Shown here piece by piece: positions 16,966 through 24,496 of a DNA stretch of 32,442 nucleotides; within the stretch, counting starts at the first letter, position 1; each line of letters opens with the position of its first letter. Under the pieces are notes generated by a model. It was not told where the DNA came from and searched no databases. It saw nothing but the letters and a program-made list of their open reading frames with translations. A program made the position numbers and the translations under genes. Source of the stretch: Sphingobacteriia bacterium. GTDB taxonomy: Bacteria > Bacteroidota > Bacteroidia > Chitinophagales > Chitinophagaceae. The stretch is taken from positions 1 to 32,442 of the forward strand of contig CANHJH010000010.1 of assembly GCA_947460365.1 (NCBI GenBank), read 5' to 3'.

Positions 16966-17685
16966 ATGACAAAGCTTAGTGTGAACATTAATAAAATTGC
17001 CACCATTAGAAATAGTAGGGGTGGAAATAATCCGGATTTAATTCAAGTTGCATTAGATGCAGAGCGATTTGGCGCCGATGGCATCACCGTTCATCCCCGA
17101 CCTGATGAGCGACATATCCGTTACCAGGATGTTTTGGATTTAAAAGCAGTATTGACTTCAGAGTTTAATATTGAAGGTAACCCCACCGAACAAAAATTTG
17201 TTGACCTGGTACTAGCGGTAAAGCCTGCTCAGGTAACATTGGTACCGGACGCGCTTGGACAAATTACCAGTAATCATGGATGGGATACCATTACCCATAA
17301 AAACTATTTGGTTGATATAGTAGGCGTATTTAAAAAAGAAGGAATCCGGGTATCAATTTTTGTGGATCCTATAGAAGAAATGGTAATTGGAGCAGCACAA
17401 ACCGGTACAGATAGAATTGAATTGTACACCGAACAATATGCATCCTTGTTTGCTGCCGATAAAAAAGAAGCAGGCATTGCACCATATATAATCGCAGCGA
17501 AAAAAGCAAGAGAGCTGGGGTTGGGCATTAACGCTGGACATGATTTAGATCGATATAATCTTCGTTATTTTACCCAAGAAATTTCATTTATAGATGAGGT
17601 AAGTATTGGTCACGCTTTGGTTTGTGATGCACTTTATTTGGGATTAGAAAATACCATTCAAATTTATCAGCGACAATTGCATTAA
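16966..17685 (+). CDS. pdxJ: Pyridoxine 5'-phosphate synthase
   Basis: PdxJ condenses 1-deoxy-xylulose-5-phosphate with 3-amino-2-oxopropyl phosphate to form pyridoxine 5'-phosphate (vitamin B6, DXP-dependent route). The 239-residue length is typical. Key sequences are the N-terminal [27 protein letters not shown] with the substrate-binding His/Arg/His, FNIEGNPT with the catalytic Glu, FVDPIEEM, and [11 protein letters not shown] with the catalytic His. It is divergent from the UbiD-family gene, 91 bases apart. A GC-free palindromic A8-TA-T8-like tract follows its stop (about 17684-17701), and then the toxin-antitoxin pair. Confidence 0.97.
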   Translation: MTKLSVNINKIATIRNSRGGNNPDLIQVALDAERFGADGITVHPRPDERHIRYQDVLDLKAVLTSEFNIEGNPTEQKFVDLVLAVKPAQVTLVPDALGQITSNHGWDTITHKNYLVDIVGVFKKEGIRVSIFVDPIEEMVIGAAQTGTDRIELYTEQYASLFAADKKEAGIAPYIIAAKKARELGLGINAGHDLDRYNLRYFTQEISFIDEVSIGHALVCDALYLGLENTIQIYQRQLH

Positions 17686-17743
17686 AAAAAATATTTTTTT
17701 TATACGTAAGATATAATTTATTTTGTGGTATAAAAAAGAGGGA

Positions 17744-18004
17744 ATGGATGCAAAAATAACGATGAGTTTCGATGAAAGGGTAATTGAAGCGGCTAAGCTA
17801 TATGCAGCTAAAAACAATATGAGCTTATCGCGCCTTACAGAATATTTGTTTAGAAATATCACCCAACAAAACTATACACCAATAGAAGATTTGCCCATTG
17901 CAACATGGGTCAATCAAATATCCGAAGGGGAAGCGCAATACACGGTAAAATCAAAAACCCGAAAACATCAACAGCAATCATTTTTTGAATCTCGCAAGAA
18001 ATGA
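17744..18004 (+). CDS. DUF6364-like antitoxin (ribbon-helix-helix type)
   Basis: An 86-residue protein. I choose ATG 17744, preceded at four bases by the purine-rich AGAGGG, over the upstream TTG 17723. The N-terminal half (DAKITMSFDERVIEAAKLYA then KNNMSLSRLTEYLFRNI) has the strand-helix-helix pattern of a ribbon-helix-helix DNA-binding domain as in DUF6364 proteins. The C-terminal half is polar and basic and would wrap the toxin. The stop overlaps the toxin start by four bases (ATGA), the classic antitoxin-first layout. By precedent it neutralises the toxin and represses the shared promoter. Confidence 0.8.
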   Translation: MDAKITMSFDERVIEAAKLYAAKNNMSLSRLTEYLFRNITQQNYTPIEDLPIATWVNQISEGEAQYTVKSKTRKHQQQSFFESRKK

Positions 18005-18429
18005 AAAAAATTTTTATTGATGCCAATGTATTAATTTCTGTTTTAAACAAAGAATTACCAGTTTATAGTTATTCATCCAGGGTATTAAGTTTAGCTGGAA
18101 GTAAACAATTTAAATTATACAGCTCCCCTACCTGTTTTTCATTAGCTTATTATTTTGCCGGAAAGAAATGTGGAACTGCAAAAGCAAGAGAAAAAATTGC
18201 TTTATTAAGTGAACATATTTTCACTGCTGTTAATAAAGAAACAGATATTCAAACGGTTGCAAAAAATAAAAAGATTAAAGATTTTGAGGACGGCTTGGAA
18301 TATATGGCTGCAATACATTCCAACTGCCATTGCATTGTAACTGAAGATAAGAAGGATTATTATTTTTCTGAAATTGAAGTGTTGAATTGTAAGGAATTTT
18401 TGGAGCAATATGTAATAACATTTAATTAG
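18001..18429 (+). CDS. PIN-domain toxin, VapC-like ribonuclease
   Basis: A 142-residue protein, normal VapC size. The PIN-domain acidic residues are visible: the first Asp in KKIFIDANVLISVL, the central acidic DFEDGLEYMAAI, and the third in CIVTEDKKDYYF. This is the usual layout for coordinating Mg2+ and cutting RNA, in known VapCs often tRNA or rRNA; the target here is unknown. It overlaps the antitoxin by four bases and is followed 25 bases later by purE. The pair sits between two conserved metabolic genes, which suggests horizontal gain, but no flanking repeats or integrase are seen. Confidence 0.85.
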   Translation: MKKIFIDANVLISVLNKELPVYSYSSRVLSLAGSKQFKLYSSPTCFSLAYYFAGKKCGTAKAREKIALLSEHIFTAVNKETDIQTVAKNKKIKDFEDGLEYMAAIHSNCHCIVTEDKKDYYFSEIEVLNCKEFLEQYVITFN

Positions 18430-18454
18430 TATCTTACCATCATAAAAATACAAC

Positions 18455-18973
18455 ATGAGCAATCATATACAAGTAGGCATCATCATGGGAAGCGACAGCG
18501 ATTTACCGGTAATGCAAGCAGCGGCAGACTTTTTACAAGCAATGGATATTCCTTTTGAATTAACAGTAGTATCAGCACACCGAACACCGGAGAGAATGGT
18601 AACCTATGCACAAAGTGCAAGAACTAGGGGTTTAAAAGTAATTATAGCCGGAGCAGGAGGTGCTGCTCACCTTCCTGGTATGGTAGCATCATTAACTACA
18701 TTACCAGTGATTGGGGTACCAATTAAATCTTCCAATTCAATTGATGGATGGGATTCTGTACTATCTATTTTACAAATGCCCAATGGAGTTCCGGTAGCAA
18801 CTGTTGCCTTAAATGCGGCAAAGAATGCAGGAATATTAGCTGCGCAAATAATTGGGATCTATGATAGCATTGTGGCCAGTAAATTATTGGATTATAAAAA
18901 AACAATGCAAGACGAGGTTCTTAAAAAAGTGGATGGGTTGAAAAATCGTTGGGAAAACGGGTTTGACAAATGA
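18455..18973 (+). CDS. purE: N5-carboxyaminoimidazole ribonucleotide mutase
   Basis: PurE (class I) moves the carboxyl group of N5-CAIR to C4 to give CAIR in purine synthesis. The 172-residue length is typical. The substrate-binding motifs are [22 protein letters not shown] with the catalytic His, and [15 protein letters not shown]. The class I form normally needs PurK, which is not in the window. It has only 25 bases upstream after the VapC gene, so it may depend on read-through from the toxin-antitoxin unit. It ends before the shared terminator at 19009-19039. Confidence 0.97.
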   Translation: MSNHIQVGIIMGSDSDLPVMQAAADFLQAMDIPFELTVVSAHRTPERMVTYAQSARTRGLKVIIAGAGGAAHLPGMVASLTTLPVIGVPIKSSNSIDGWDSVLSILQMPNGVPVATVALNAAKNAGILAAQIIGIYDSIVASKLLDYKKTMQDEVLKKVDGLKNRWENGFDK

Positions 18974-19008
18974 AAATAAAAAATCTAATAGTGTGAATTA
19001 TAGACAAA

Positions 19009-19039
19009 AAAAAAGGTGGAAATAAATTCCACCTTTTTT
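19009..19039. terminator. bidirectional intrinsic terminator (purE / tRNA-Leu)
   Basis: GGTGGAA (19015-19021) pairs with TTCCACC (19027-19033) around a five-base loop, with an A tract before and six T after. It can stop purE transcription on the + strand and tRNA-Leu on the - strand. Confidence 0.88.
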
Positions 19040-19040
19040 G

Positions 19041-19126
19041 TGCCCCGGAACGGAGTTGAACCGTTACTCGCGTTGCGGCGAACAGGATTTTAAGTCCTGC
19101 GTGTCTACCAATTCCACCACCAGGGC
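19041..19126 (-). tRNA. tRNA-Leu (anticodon UAA)
   Basis: An 86-base class II tRNA. Acceptor arms GCCCTGG (19126-19120) and CCGGGGC pair with one G-U, and A is the discriminator. The anticodon stem CAGGA/TCCTG closes the loop CTTAAAA, giving anticodon TAA for UUA codons. A long variable arm, expected for Leu, and the T arm AACGG-TTCAACT-CCGTT are present. CCA is not encoded, so it is added after transcription. Confidence 0.96.
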
Positions 19127-19130
19127 CGCC

Positions 19131-19162
19131 ATAAAAAATCCCGTCAATTAAGAGCGGGATTT
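19131..19162 (-). terminator. hairpin between tRNA-Gly and tRNA-Leu
   Basis: On the minus strand AAATCCCG (19162-19155) pairs with CGGGATTT (19143-19136) around an 11-base loop, followed by a six-T run. It has the form of an intrinsic terminator but sits only a few bases before tRNA-Leu, so it must be leaky, or tRNA-Leu needs another start, or it is a processing structure. Confidence 0.7.
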
Positions 19163-19166
19163 CTTG

Positions 19167-19239
<73 letters not shown>

Positions 19240-19273
19240 ATTATCTATAAGAACTGTTGTTTTATTGGGAGTG

Positions 19274-19304
19274 CAAAAATAGAAAAAAAATATTCCCAAC
19301 CAAA
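19274..19304 (-). promoter_or_regulatory. promoter of tRNA-Gly (and possibly tRNA-Leu)
   Basis: The minus strand shows TTTG (19304-19301), exactly 19 bases, then TATTTTTG (19281-19274): a full match to the Bacteroidetes -33/-7 consensus. The core CTATTTTTGCACTCC (19282-19268) is identical to the one upstream of tRNA-Cys. The start site is expected near 19267, leaving about 28 leader bases. Confidence 0.82.
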
Positions 19305-19315
19305 TTTTTTTTTAA

Positions 19316-19522
19316 TTATTTGTACTCAGGCTTATATTTTGAGCTGCCCTGTACTTCTACAGCAGGTTTTCCAGTATAGCGCTGATTGTACATACGATAA
19401 CATCCACCTAATACAAATGCCAGTATACAAAATACTTGCAAGTAAAATAAAAAACGAGATGAACTTACCCAGTTTTTTTGAATGTCTTTCTGTTCGTGTT
19501 GGTCAATGATTTCTTGTGACAT
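19316..19522 (-). CDS. Small single-pass membrane protein, unknown function
   Basis: A 68-residue protein that I do not recognise. A charged N-terminus (MSQEIIDQHEQKDIQKNW) is followed by one hydrophobic segment (about residues 24-42, FLFYLQVFCILAFVLGGCY) and a basic, Tyr/Lys-rich tail. It has no signal-peptidase or lipobox pattern, so an inner-membrane protein is likely. Support for a real gene comes from an exact -7 element (TATTTTTG, 19547-19540) 18 bases before the ATG and from a plausible membrane topology. The opposite-strand frame (19213-19509) overlaps tRNA-Gly and is rejected. Its neighbours do not suggest a role. Confidence 0.7.
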   Translation of the reverse strand: MSQEIIDQHEQKDIQKNWVSSSRFLFYLQVFCILAFVLGGCYRMYNQRYTGKPAVEVQGSSKYKPEYK

Positions 19523-19539
19523 AGTTTAAAATTGCTGTG

Positions 19540-19547
19540 CAAAAATA
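19540..19547 (-). promoter_or_regulatory. -7 element of the small membrane protein gene
   Basis: The minus strand reads TATTTTTG followed by CA, the same -7 core seen before the two tRNA promoters in this window. It ends 17 bases before the ATG at 19522. No clear TTTG is found at the -33 distance. Confidence 0.55.
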
Positions 19548-19565
19548 AGGGTTGATTCTATAAAA

Positions 19566-20588
19566 TCATTGCTTCTCTAAAATAATTTCTAAAAATCGTT
19601 TCTTTTTCTTTGCAAAATAATACCAAACAACTGATCCATTGTACACCCCGGCTAGAGTTGCCATTGGTTTGGGGTTTCCAATATGCGTTTTCACTCCTAT
19701 TAGCAGCCAATAAAAAAAACTGACATGTGCTTTAACAATTGCCGTAAAAAAAAATCTATCTCCGGATAATAAGCCTTTCCATGCTGATAGTGCATCTAAT
19801 AAAAAACGGACAGGCATTTTCCATATAAGCTCTTGTACAGGTAAATTTTTGGCCATCATAATTAAATTGTTCCTGAAGTTCAAAAACACTTTTCGTCCTC
19901 CCCTAGGCAAGGTACCTGCGCCAACATGGTAAACAACCGAATCTGGACAAGCCATTATTTCATAACCTTTTAATTGCATCCGCCAGCATAAATCTATTTC
20001 TTCCTGATGGGCAAAAAAATACGGATCAAATCCACCTAATTCATGAAAAACATTTGCCCTCACAAACATAGCAGCACCTGTTGCCCAAAAAATTTTATTG
20101 ATTGAATTATACTGACCATCATCTTGTTCACATACATCAAACACTCTTCCTCGAGAAAATGGGTACCCCAAACAATCTATCCAGCCACCCGAAGCGCCTG
20201 CATACTCAAACAATACGGGATTATGGAAAGACAATAGTTTAGGTTGACAAGCGGCAATATTTGTATTGGTCTCCATTAATGAAATTACAGGAGTTAACCA
20301 TTCAGGCGTTACCGATACATCTGAATTTAATAAGACATAATATGTTGCATCTACCAGTTGTAAAGCCCAATTGTACCCTCCGGCAAATCCTAAATTTTTT
20401 TCGTTACGGAATATCTTAATGAATGGATAGGTGTTTTCTACAAAAGCAATGGAATCATCTGTAGAACCATTATCGGCAATAATTACCTCAAAAGACTCAT
20501 ACTCAGTTGCCATTACAGATGGCAAAAACTGTTCGAGGTAATTTCTACCATTATAATTTAGGATAACAACCGCTACTAATGGGTTCAA
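19566..20588 (-). CDS. GT2-family glycosyltransferase (rhamnosyltransferase-like)
   Basis: A GT-A fold inverting glycosyltransferase of 340 residues that would transfer a nucleotide-activated sugar to a cell-surface glycan. The nucleotide-binding start VAVVILNYNGRNYL, IIADNGSTDDS and the DxD-type metal site LLNSDVSVTPEWL are visible. GFDPYFFAHQEEIDLCWRMQ is the WecB/RfbN-like acceptor region with the catalytic Glu/Asp. The C-terminus has amphipathic or weakly hydrophobic helices (FFYWLLIGV) and a basic end, suggesting membrane association. No ATG is available: a stop (TAA) lies two codons upstream and the next Met (residue 26) would remove the nucleotide site, so TTG 20588 is the start. It stands alone, with no polysaccharide cluster nearby; the acceptor is unknown. 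Confidence 0.88.
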   Translation of the reverse strand: MNPLVAVVILNYNGRNYLEQFLPSVMATEYESFEVIIADNGSTDDSIAFVENTYPFIKIFRNEKNLGFAGGYNWALQLVDATYYVLLNSDVSVTPEWLTPVISLMETNTNIAACQPKLLSFHNPVLFEYAGASGGWIDCLGYPFSRGRVFDVCEQDDGQYNSINKIFWATGAAMFVRANVFHELGGFDPYFFAHQEEIDLCWRMQLKGYEIMACPDSVVYHVGAGTLPRGGRKVFLNFRNNLIMMAKNLPVQELIWKMPVRFLLDALSAWKGLLSGDRFFFTAIVKAHVSFFYWLLIGVKTHIGNPKPMATLAGVYNGSVVWYYFAKKKKRFLEIILEKQ

Positions 20589-20771
20589 GTATTATTATAT
20601 TTAGGCGAAAATACAATCTATTCTGCAATGATGCTATTGAAAAATAATAGATATTCTGTATATTGCGATAGTTATGCAAATAATACATTTTCTACACGTT
20701 AACTTAGACTTTCTGGATCATCCTTCGGGTGCATAATTATTTTATGAATTGAACACAGTGAATTTCTATTC

Positions 20772-20800
20772 TTGATTTACTATTTATTGTATTATTTTTT
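20772..20800 (+). promoter_or_regulatory. candidate rocD promoter
   Basis: TTG at 20772-20774, an 18-base spacer and TATTTTTT at 20793-20800 resemble the Bacteroidetes consensus with one mismatch in the -7 element. The predicted leader is about 15 bases. The rest of the 233-base GT2/rocD intergenic region shows only a weak CATCC/GGGTG hairpin near 20716-20730. Confidence 0.4.
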
Positions 20801-20821
20801 ACTACTAATTTTTTAAATAAA

Positions 20822-22057
20822 ATGGATACTTCTATATTATCCCTTAAGTCGGCTGCATACATTCAATTGGAAGAACAGTTTGGCGCACATAATTATCACC
20901 CTATTCCGGTAGTTCTAGAAAGAGGGGAAGGCATTTTTTTGTATGATGTAGATGGCAAAAGATACTTTGATTTTTTAAGTGGTTACTCTGCTGTTAACCA
21001 GGGGCATTGTCATCCTAAAATTGTTAATAGCTTAATTGAACAGGCGAAAAAGCTTACACTCACTTCCAGAGCTTTTCACAATAATTTATTGGGAAAATAC
21101 GAGCAATTTATCACCCAATATTTTGGGTACGATAAAGTATTACCTATGAACACAGGTGTAGAAGGAGGGGAAACAGCAATAAAACTAGCCCGCAGATGGG
21201 CTTATACCCAAAAAGGAATTGAGGCAAATAAGGCAAAAGTTATTTTTGCTGAAGGCAATTTTTGGGGAAGAACATTAGCTGCAATCTCCTCGTCTACCGA
21301 CCCTAGTAGTTACCATAATTTTGGCCCATTTTTGCCAGGATTTGAATTAGTACCATATAATGATACCGCTGCTTTAGAAAAATCTTTTGAAGACCCCAAC
21401 GTATGTGCATTTATGGTTGAGCCAATACAAGGAGAGGCAGGAGTAGTAATTCCAGATGAGGGGTATTTATTAAAAGTTAGGGAATTGTGTACTAAGTATA
21501 ATGTACTATTCATTGCAGATGAAATTCAAACAGGTCTTGCCAGAACAGGCAAAATGTTAGCCTGTGACCATGAAAATGTTCGTCCGGATATATTAATTTT
21601 AGGGAAGGCACTTAGCGGAGGTATATTACCCGTTTCCGCAGTTTTAGCGGATGATTTTATTATGCTTAATATACGTCCGGGTGAACATGGATCTACGTAT
21701 GGAGGTAATCCGCTTGCCTGCGCTGTAGCTATAACCGCGCTAACCGTGTTAAAAGAGGAAAATATGGTAGAGAACGCAGAAGCGATGGGTGATTTGCTTA
21801 GAGCAGAATTAACCAAGCTGCAATCGCCATATATTACTACCATTCGTGGCAAAGGGTTATTAAATGCAATAGTAATTAAGCATGATCGCCCAAATGCTTC
21901 CTGGGATCTATGTTTAGCTTTAAAAGAGCGTGGTTTATTAGCAAAGCCAACACATGGAGATAAAATTCGATTTGCACCTCCCCTCTCCATTTCAAAAAAT
22001 CAGATATTGGAATGTGTGGGAATCATTGCTGATGCTTTGGAAACATTAAAGGATTAA
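20822..22057 (+). CDS. rocD: Ornithine aminotransferase
   Basis: A PLP-dependent class III aminotransferase of 411 residues that converts ornithine and 2-oxoglutarate into glutamate semialdehyde and glutamate in arginine/ornithine catabolism. Visible features are the N-terminal [20 protein letters not shown] typical of OAT, the PLP-phosphate site [17 protein letters not shown], the Asp pairing with the PLP ring ([16 protein letters not shown]), and the Schiff-base Lys in [10 protein letters not shown]. The C-terminal [16 protein letters not shown] is conserved. Similarity to acetylornithine aminotransferase is expected, but the VLERGEG and NTGVEGGE sequences favour OAT. It is a single-gene unit that converges with the membrane-protein gene at 22064. 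Confidence 0.94.
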   Translation: MDTSILSLKSAAYIQLEEQFGAHNYHPIPVVLERGEGIFLYDVDGKRYFDFLSGYSAVNQGHCHPKIVNSLIEQAKKLTLTSRAFHNNLLGKYEQFITQYFGYDKVLPMNTGVEGGETAIKLARRWAYTQKGIEANKAKVIFAEGNFWGRTLAAISSSTDPSSYHNFGPFLPGFELVPYNDTAALEKSFEDPNVCAFMVEPIQGEAGVVIPDEGYLLKVRELCTKYNVLFIADEIQTGLARTGKMLACDHENVRPDILILGKALSGGILPVSAVLADDFIMLNIRPGEHGSTYGGNPLACAVAITALTVLKEENMVENAEAMGDLLRAELTKLQSPYITTIRGKGLLNAIVIKHDRPNASWDLCLALKERGLLAKPTHGDKIRFAPPLSISKNQILECVGIIADALETLKD

Positions 22058-22063
22058 GATCGA

Positions 22064-22456
22064 CTATTTGGAGTCTGTTACTTTTATATTGGGTAGCAGA
22101 CTCATTAAAAACATACAAGCAGACAACCCTACTAAAAGGTATAATCCTAATCTTTTTTCCGGACATTCTCCTCCATAACAGGTCGACAAAATAATATAGT
22201 TTCGGATAGACCATGCGAATGCAAAAGTTGTAATAAATATATTTATTCTTTTAGCCCAAATTTTATTGATTAAAAAAAGTATAAATGCCATACCACTGGC
22301 ATAAGCTATAAATAATCCGGGACGTCCAAAATGCGTTCCTTTTGCATGGAAACCATCAATCAGAATAGATTTACTTTCAATGTACACCCAAGGTATCCAA
22401 CATACACCAATTACTGCAAGCGCCAATACCAATCCTATTTGTTGAGAATATTTCAT
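22064..22456 (-). CDS. Unknown four-TM membrane protein
   Basis: A 130-residue inner-membrane protein that I do not recognise. Four hydrophobic segments are visible at about residues 7-26, 46-64, 69-87 and 103-122. A Gly-rich connection (GFHAKGTHFGRPGLF) joins the first two, and a loop with two cysteines (STCYGGECPEKRLG) sits between the third and fourth. On the outer face these cysteines could form a disulfide (inference). No known transporter or enzyme motif is present. It starts 52 bases downstream of tRNA-Cys on the same strand, beyond a terminator, and converges with rocD, so context gives no role. Confidence 0.75.
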   Translation of the reverse strand: MKYSQQIGLVLALAVIGVCWIPWVYIESKSILIDGFHAKGTHFGRPGLFIAYASGMAFILFLINKIWAKRINIFITTFAFAWSIRNYIILSTCYGGECPEKRLGLYLLVGLSACMFLMSLLPNIKVTDSK

Positions 22457-22473
22457 AGATTTTTGCTTATTAT

Positions 22474-22504
22474 AAAGCCTCCCTTTTTAGAGGGAGGCTT
22501 TTGT
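22474..22504. terminator. intrinsic terminator downstream of tRNA-Cys
   Basis: AAGCCTCCC (22475-22483) pairs perfectly with GGGAGGCTT (22492-22500) around an eight-base loop. On the minus strand it follows tRNA-Cys by a few bases and should end its transcript. The flanking T/A tracts are short. Confidence 0.85.
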
Positions 22505-22508
22505 GAAG

Positions 22509-22579
22509 AGGTCCCGAGCGGATTCGAACCGCTGTGGAAGCTTTTGCAGAGCTCTGCCTAGCCACTCGGCCACAGGACC
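22509..22579 (-). tRNA. tRNA-Cys (anticodon GCA)
   Basis: A 71-base cloverleaf. Acceptor arms GGTCCTG (22579-22573) and CGGGACC pair with one G-U, and T is the discriminator, expected for Cys (U73). The anticodon stem GAGCT/AGCTT encloses CTGCAAA, so the anticodon is GCA. The T arm GCGG-TTCGAAT-CCGC is canonical. CCA is not encoded. Confidence 0.96.
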
Positions 22580-22596
22580 ATTTAATTAATGGAGTG

Positions 22597-22627
22597 CAAA
22601 AATAGTATAATCAAACTGATTTTAAAA
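22597..22627 (-). promoter_or_regulatory. promoter of tRNA-Cys
   Basis: The minus strand has TATTTTTG at 22604-22597, an exact -7 match, with TTTT (22627-22624) 19 bases upstream. The 15-base core CTATTTTTGCACTCC (22605-22591) is identical to that of the tRNA-Gly promoter. Confidence 0.78.
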
Positions 22628-22765
22628 TTCTAATTACCAATTCATGTGTTTTTTTCTATTGTTTTTTATTTGTCGCATGGTATTCGCCAAATAAACATAT
22701 CTGTTGATATATTTTTATTATTTATGGCTCATTTCACGAAATTTGTGTTATAAATTGAGCCCAAT

Positions 22766-23641
22766 ATGAAAAAAATTGCAGAAAGCGAGTTGATTATCAA
22801 TAGCAGAGGAGCTGTATACCATTTAAATGTAAGGCCTGAAGAGCTTGCCGACACAATCATTACGGTTGGAGATCCGAGTCGAGTTGGTGAAGTAAGTAAA
22901 TATTTCGATAAAATTGAGGGTAAATACGAACATAGAGAATTTAATACACACACCGGTTTAATTGGCAATAAAAGAATTTCAGTTGTATCTACCGGGATTG
23001 GCCCGGATAACATTGATATTGTTTTAAATGAATTAGATGCGCTGGCAAATATTAATTTTGAAACCAGAACAATTAATTCGGAATTACGCAGGCTAAAAAT
23101 TGTACGATTTGGCACTTCCGGCTCATTACAAGCAGAAATTCCTGTTGACAGTTTTGTAGCCAGTACCCATGGTTTAGGCATCGATAATTTGCTGAACTTT
23201 TATCGTCAGGAAAATAATGATGAGGAGATGGCCATTCAACAAGCTTTTATACAACATACCAAAATTGGAACCCATAATTCAACTCCATACATTGCTTCTG
23301 CGGCTCCATCGCTACAAAAGCACTTCGTTGAGGGTTATCACCAGGGAATTACAGTGACTTGCCCGGGCTTTTATGGCCCACAAGGACGCGTATTACGATT
23401 AGGACTTCAATACCCGGAGTTAGTTGATCAATTAACCACTTTTAGATACGGGAATCACCGAATCAGCAATTTTGAGATGGAAACCAGTGCTATATATGGA
23501 CTTGGTAAATTAATGAATCATTACTGTTTAAGCTTAAATGTAATTGTAGCAAACAGAGTTCAAAAAACCTTTAGTAAAGATGGGGGTAAAGCAGTAGATT
23601 CATTGATTGCAAAGTCGCTGGGAATTCTTGCATCTATCTAA
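22766..23641 (+). CDS. udp: Uridine/nucleoside phosphorylase (PNP_UDP family)
   Basis: Cleaves a nucleoside, probably uridine, with phosphate to give the free base and ribose-1-phosphate for salvage. The protein has 291 residues, longer than E. coli Udp (~253) but usual for Bacteroidetes homologues. Phosphate-binding VGDPSRVGEVSKYF, STGIGPDNIDIVLNELDAL, the base-binding region CPGFYGPQGRVLR and the ribose-binding Met-Glu in NFEMETSAIYGLG are all visible. Substrate choice (uridine versus purine nucleosides) cannot be fixed from sequence alone; FYGPQGR in the base pocket (Gln/Arg) favours a uracil base. Upstream the 186 bases to tRNA-Cys contain no second gene. Confidence 0.88.
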   Translation: MKKIAESELIINSRGAVYHLNVRPEELADTIITVGDPSRVGEVSKYFDKIEGKYEHREFNTHTGLIGNKRISVVSTGIGPDNIDIVLNELDALANINFETRTINSELRRLKIVRFGTSGSLQAEIPVDSFVASTHGLGIDNLLNFYRQENNDEEMAIQQAFIQHTKIGTHNSTPYIASAAPSLQKHFVEGYHQGITVTCPGFYGPQGRVLRLGLQYPELVDQLTTFRYGNHRISNFEMETSAIYGLGKLMNHYCLSLNVIVANRVQKTFSKDGGKAVDSLIAKSLGILASI

Positions 23642-23676
23642 TTAATTAAAAAGTATTTACGCTTTCAATATTTGTT

Positions 23677-24450
23677 ATGCACATTAGTTTTTCAAAATAT
23701 CAGGGTACCGGCAACGATTTTGTAATTATAGACAATAGAAAAGGAAATATTGAACTTTCTACTGAACAGATTCGTTTGATGTGCGACAGAAGATTTGGTA
23801 TTGGCGCTGATGGATTCATGCTGTTGAACCACGCCACAACTGTTGATTTTGAAATGAAATATTATAATGCAGACGGAGTGGAAGGAAGCATGTGTGGAAA
23901 TGGAGGAAGGTGTTTAACTAAATTTGCATTTGACTGTGGAATCATCAAAGAACAATATACTTTTATTGCATCTGATGGTTTACATGAAGCAAGATTCGGA
24001 AAAAACAAATGGGTTCATTTGAAAATGATTGATGTAAATACAGTTCAGCAAAACAATGCTGATTTTGTGTTAAATACAGGATCCCCCCATTATATTAAAC
24101 CGGTGCAACGCATTGATCAAATTGATGTTTTGGAAGCCGGACGTACCATAAGATATAATGATACATTTAAAGAAAAGGGTATCAATGTGAATTTTGTAGA
24201 GTCATTTCCGGAGGAAATAAAAGTAAGAACTTATGAACGGGGAGTGGAAGATGAAACGTACAGTTGCGGAACTGGTGTTACTGCTGCATCCCTGATTTTT
24301 GCTAAGCAAGTTGGCTTTAACAGAATAGCTGTAGATACCAAGGGGGGGCAATTAGCAGTTGAGTTTAATAAAATAAACGACCAACATTTTAACAATATTT
24401 GGTTGTGCGGACCGGCAACATTTGTTTTCAAAGGAGACATAGCGGTTTAA
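23677..24450 (+). CDS. dapF: Diaminopimelate epimerase
   Basis: Interconverts LL- and meso-diaminopimelate, supplying meso-DAP for peptidoglycan and lysine. The 257-residue length is normal. It has the start FSKYQGTGNDFVIIDN, the first catalytic Cys in GSMCGNGGRC and the second in YSCGTGVTAA, plus NTGSPHYI and KGGQLAVEF. Both cysteines needed for the two-base mechanism are present. It is separated by 35 bases from the phosphorylase and by 46 from corA, all on the + strand, so it may be part of a loose operon. Confidence 0.97.
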   Translation: MHISFSKYQGTGNDFVIIDNRKGNIELSTEQIRLMCDRRFGIGADGFMLLNHATTVDFEMKYYNADGVEGSMCGNGGRCLTKFAFDCGIIKEQYTFIASDGLHEARFGKNKWVHLKMIDVNTVQQNNADFVLNTGSPHYIKPVQRIDQIDVLEAGRTIRYNDTFKEKGINVNFVESFPEEIKVRTYERGVEDETYSCGTGVTAASLIFAKQVGFNRIAVDTKGGQLAVEFNKINDQHFNNIWLCGPATFVFKGDIAV

Positions 24451-24496
24451 CAACCGGTTTTAGGATTTACATTTTTCACCTTTTGAATTTAACATC

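Noticed and set aside
17600..18500. Genomic island around the toxin-antitoxin pair
   Set aside because: No integrase, direct repeat, tRNA target or IS end is seen; only the two TA genes interrupt core genes.
21526..21990. - strand open frame inside rocD, and similar frames inside the HlyD, MFS, permease and GMC genes
   Set aside because: They lie fully inside well-supported genes, in the shadow frame, with no recognisable domain.
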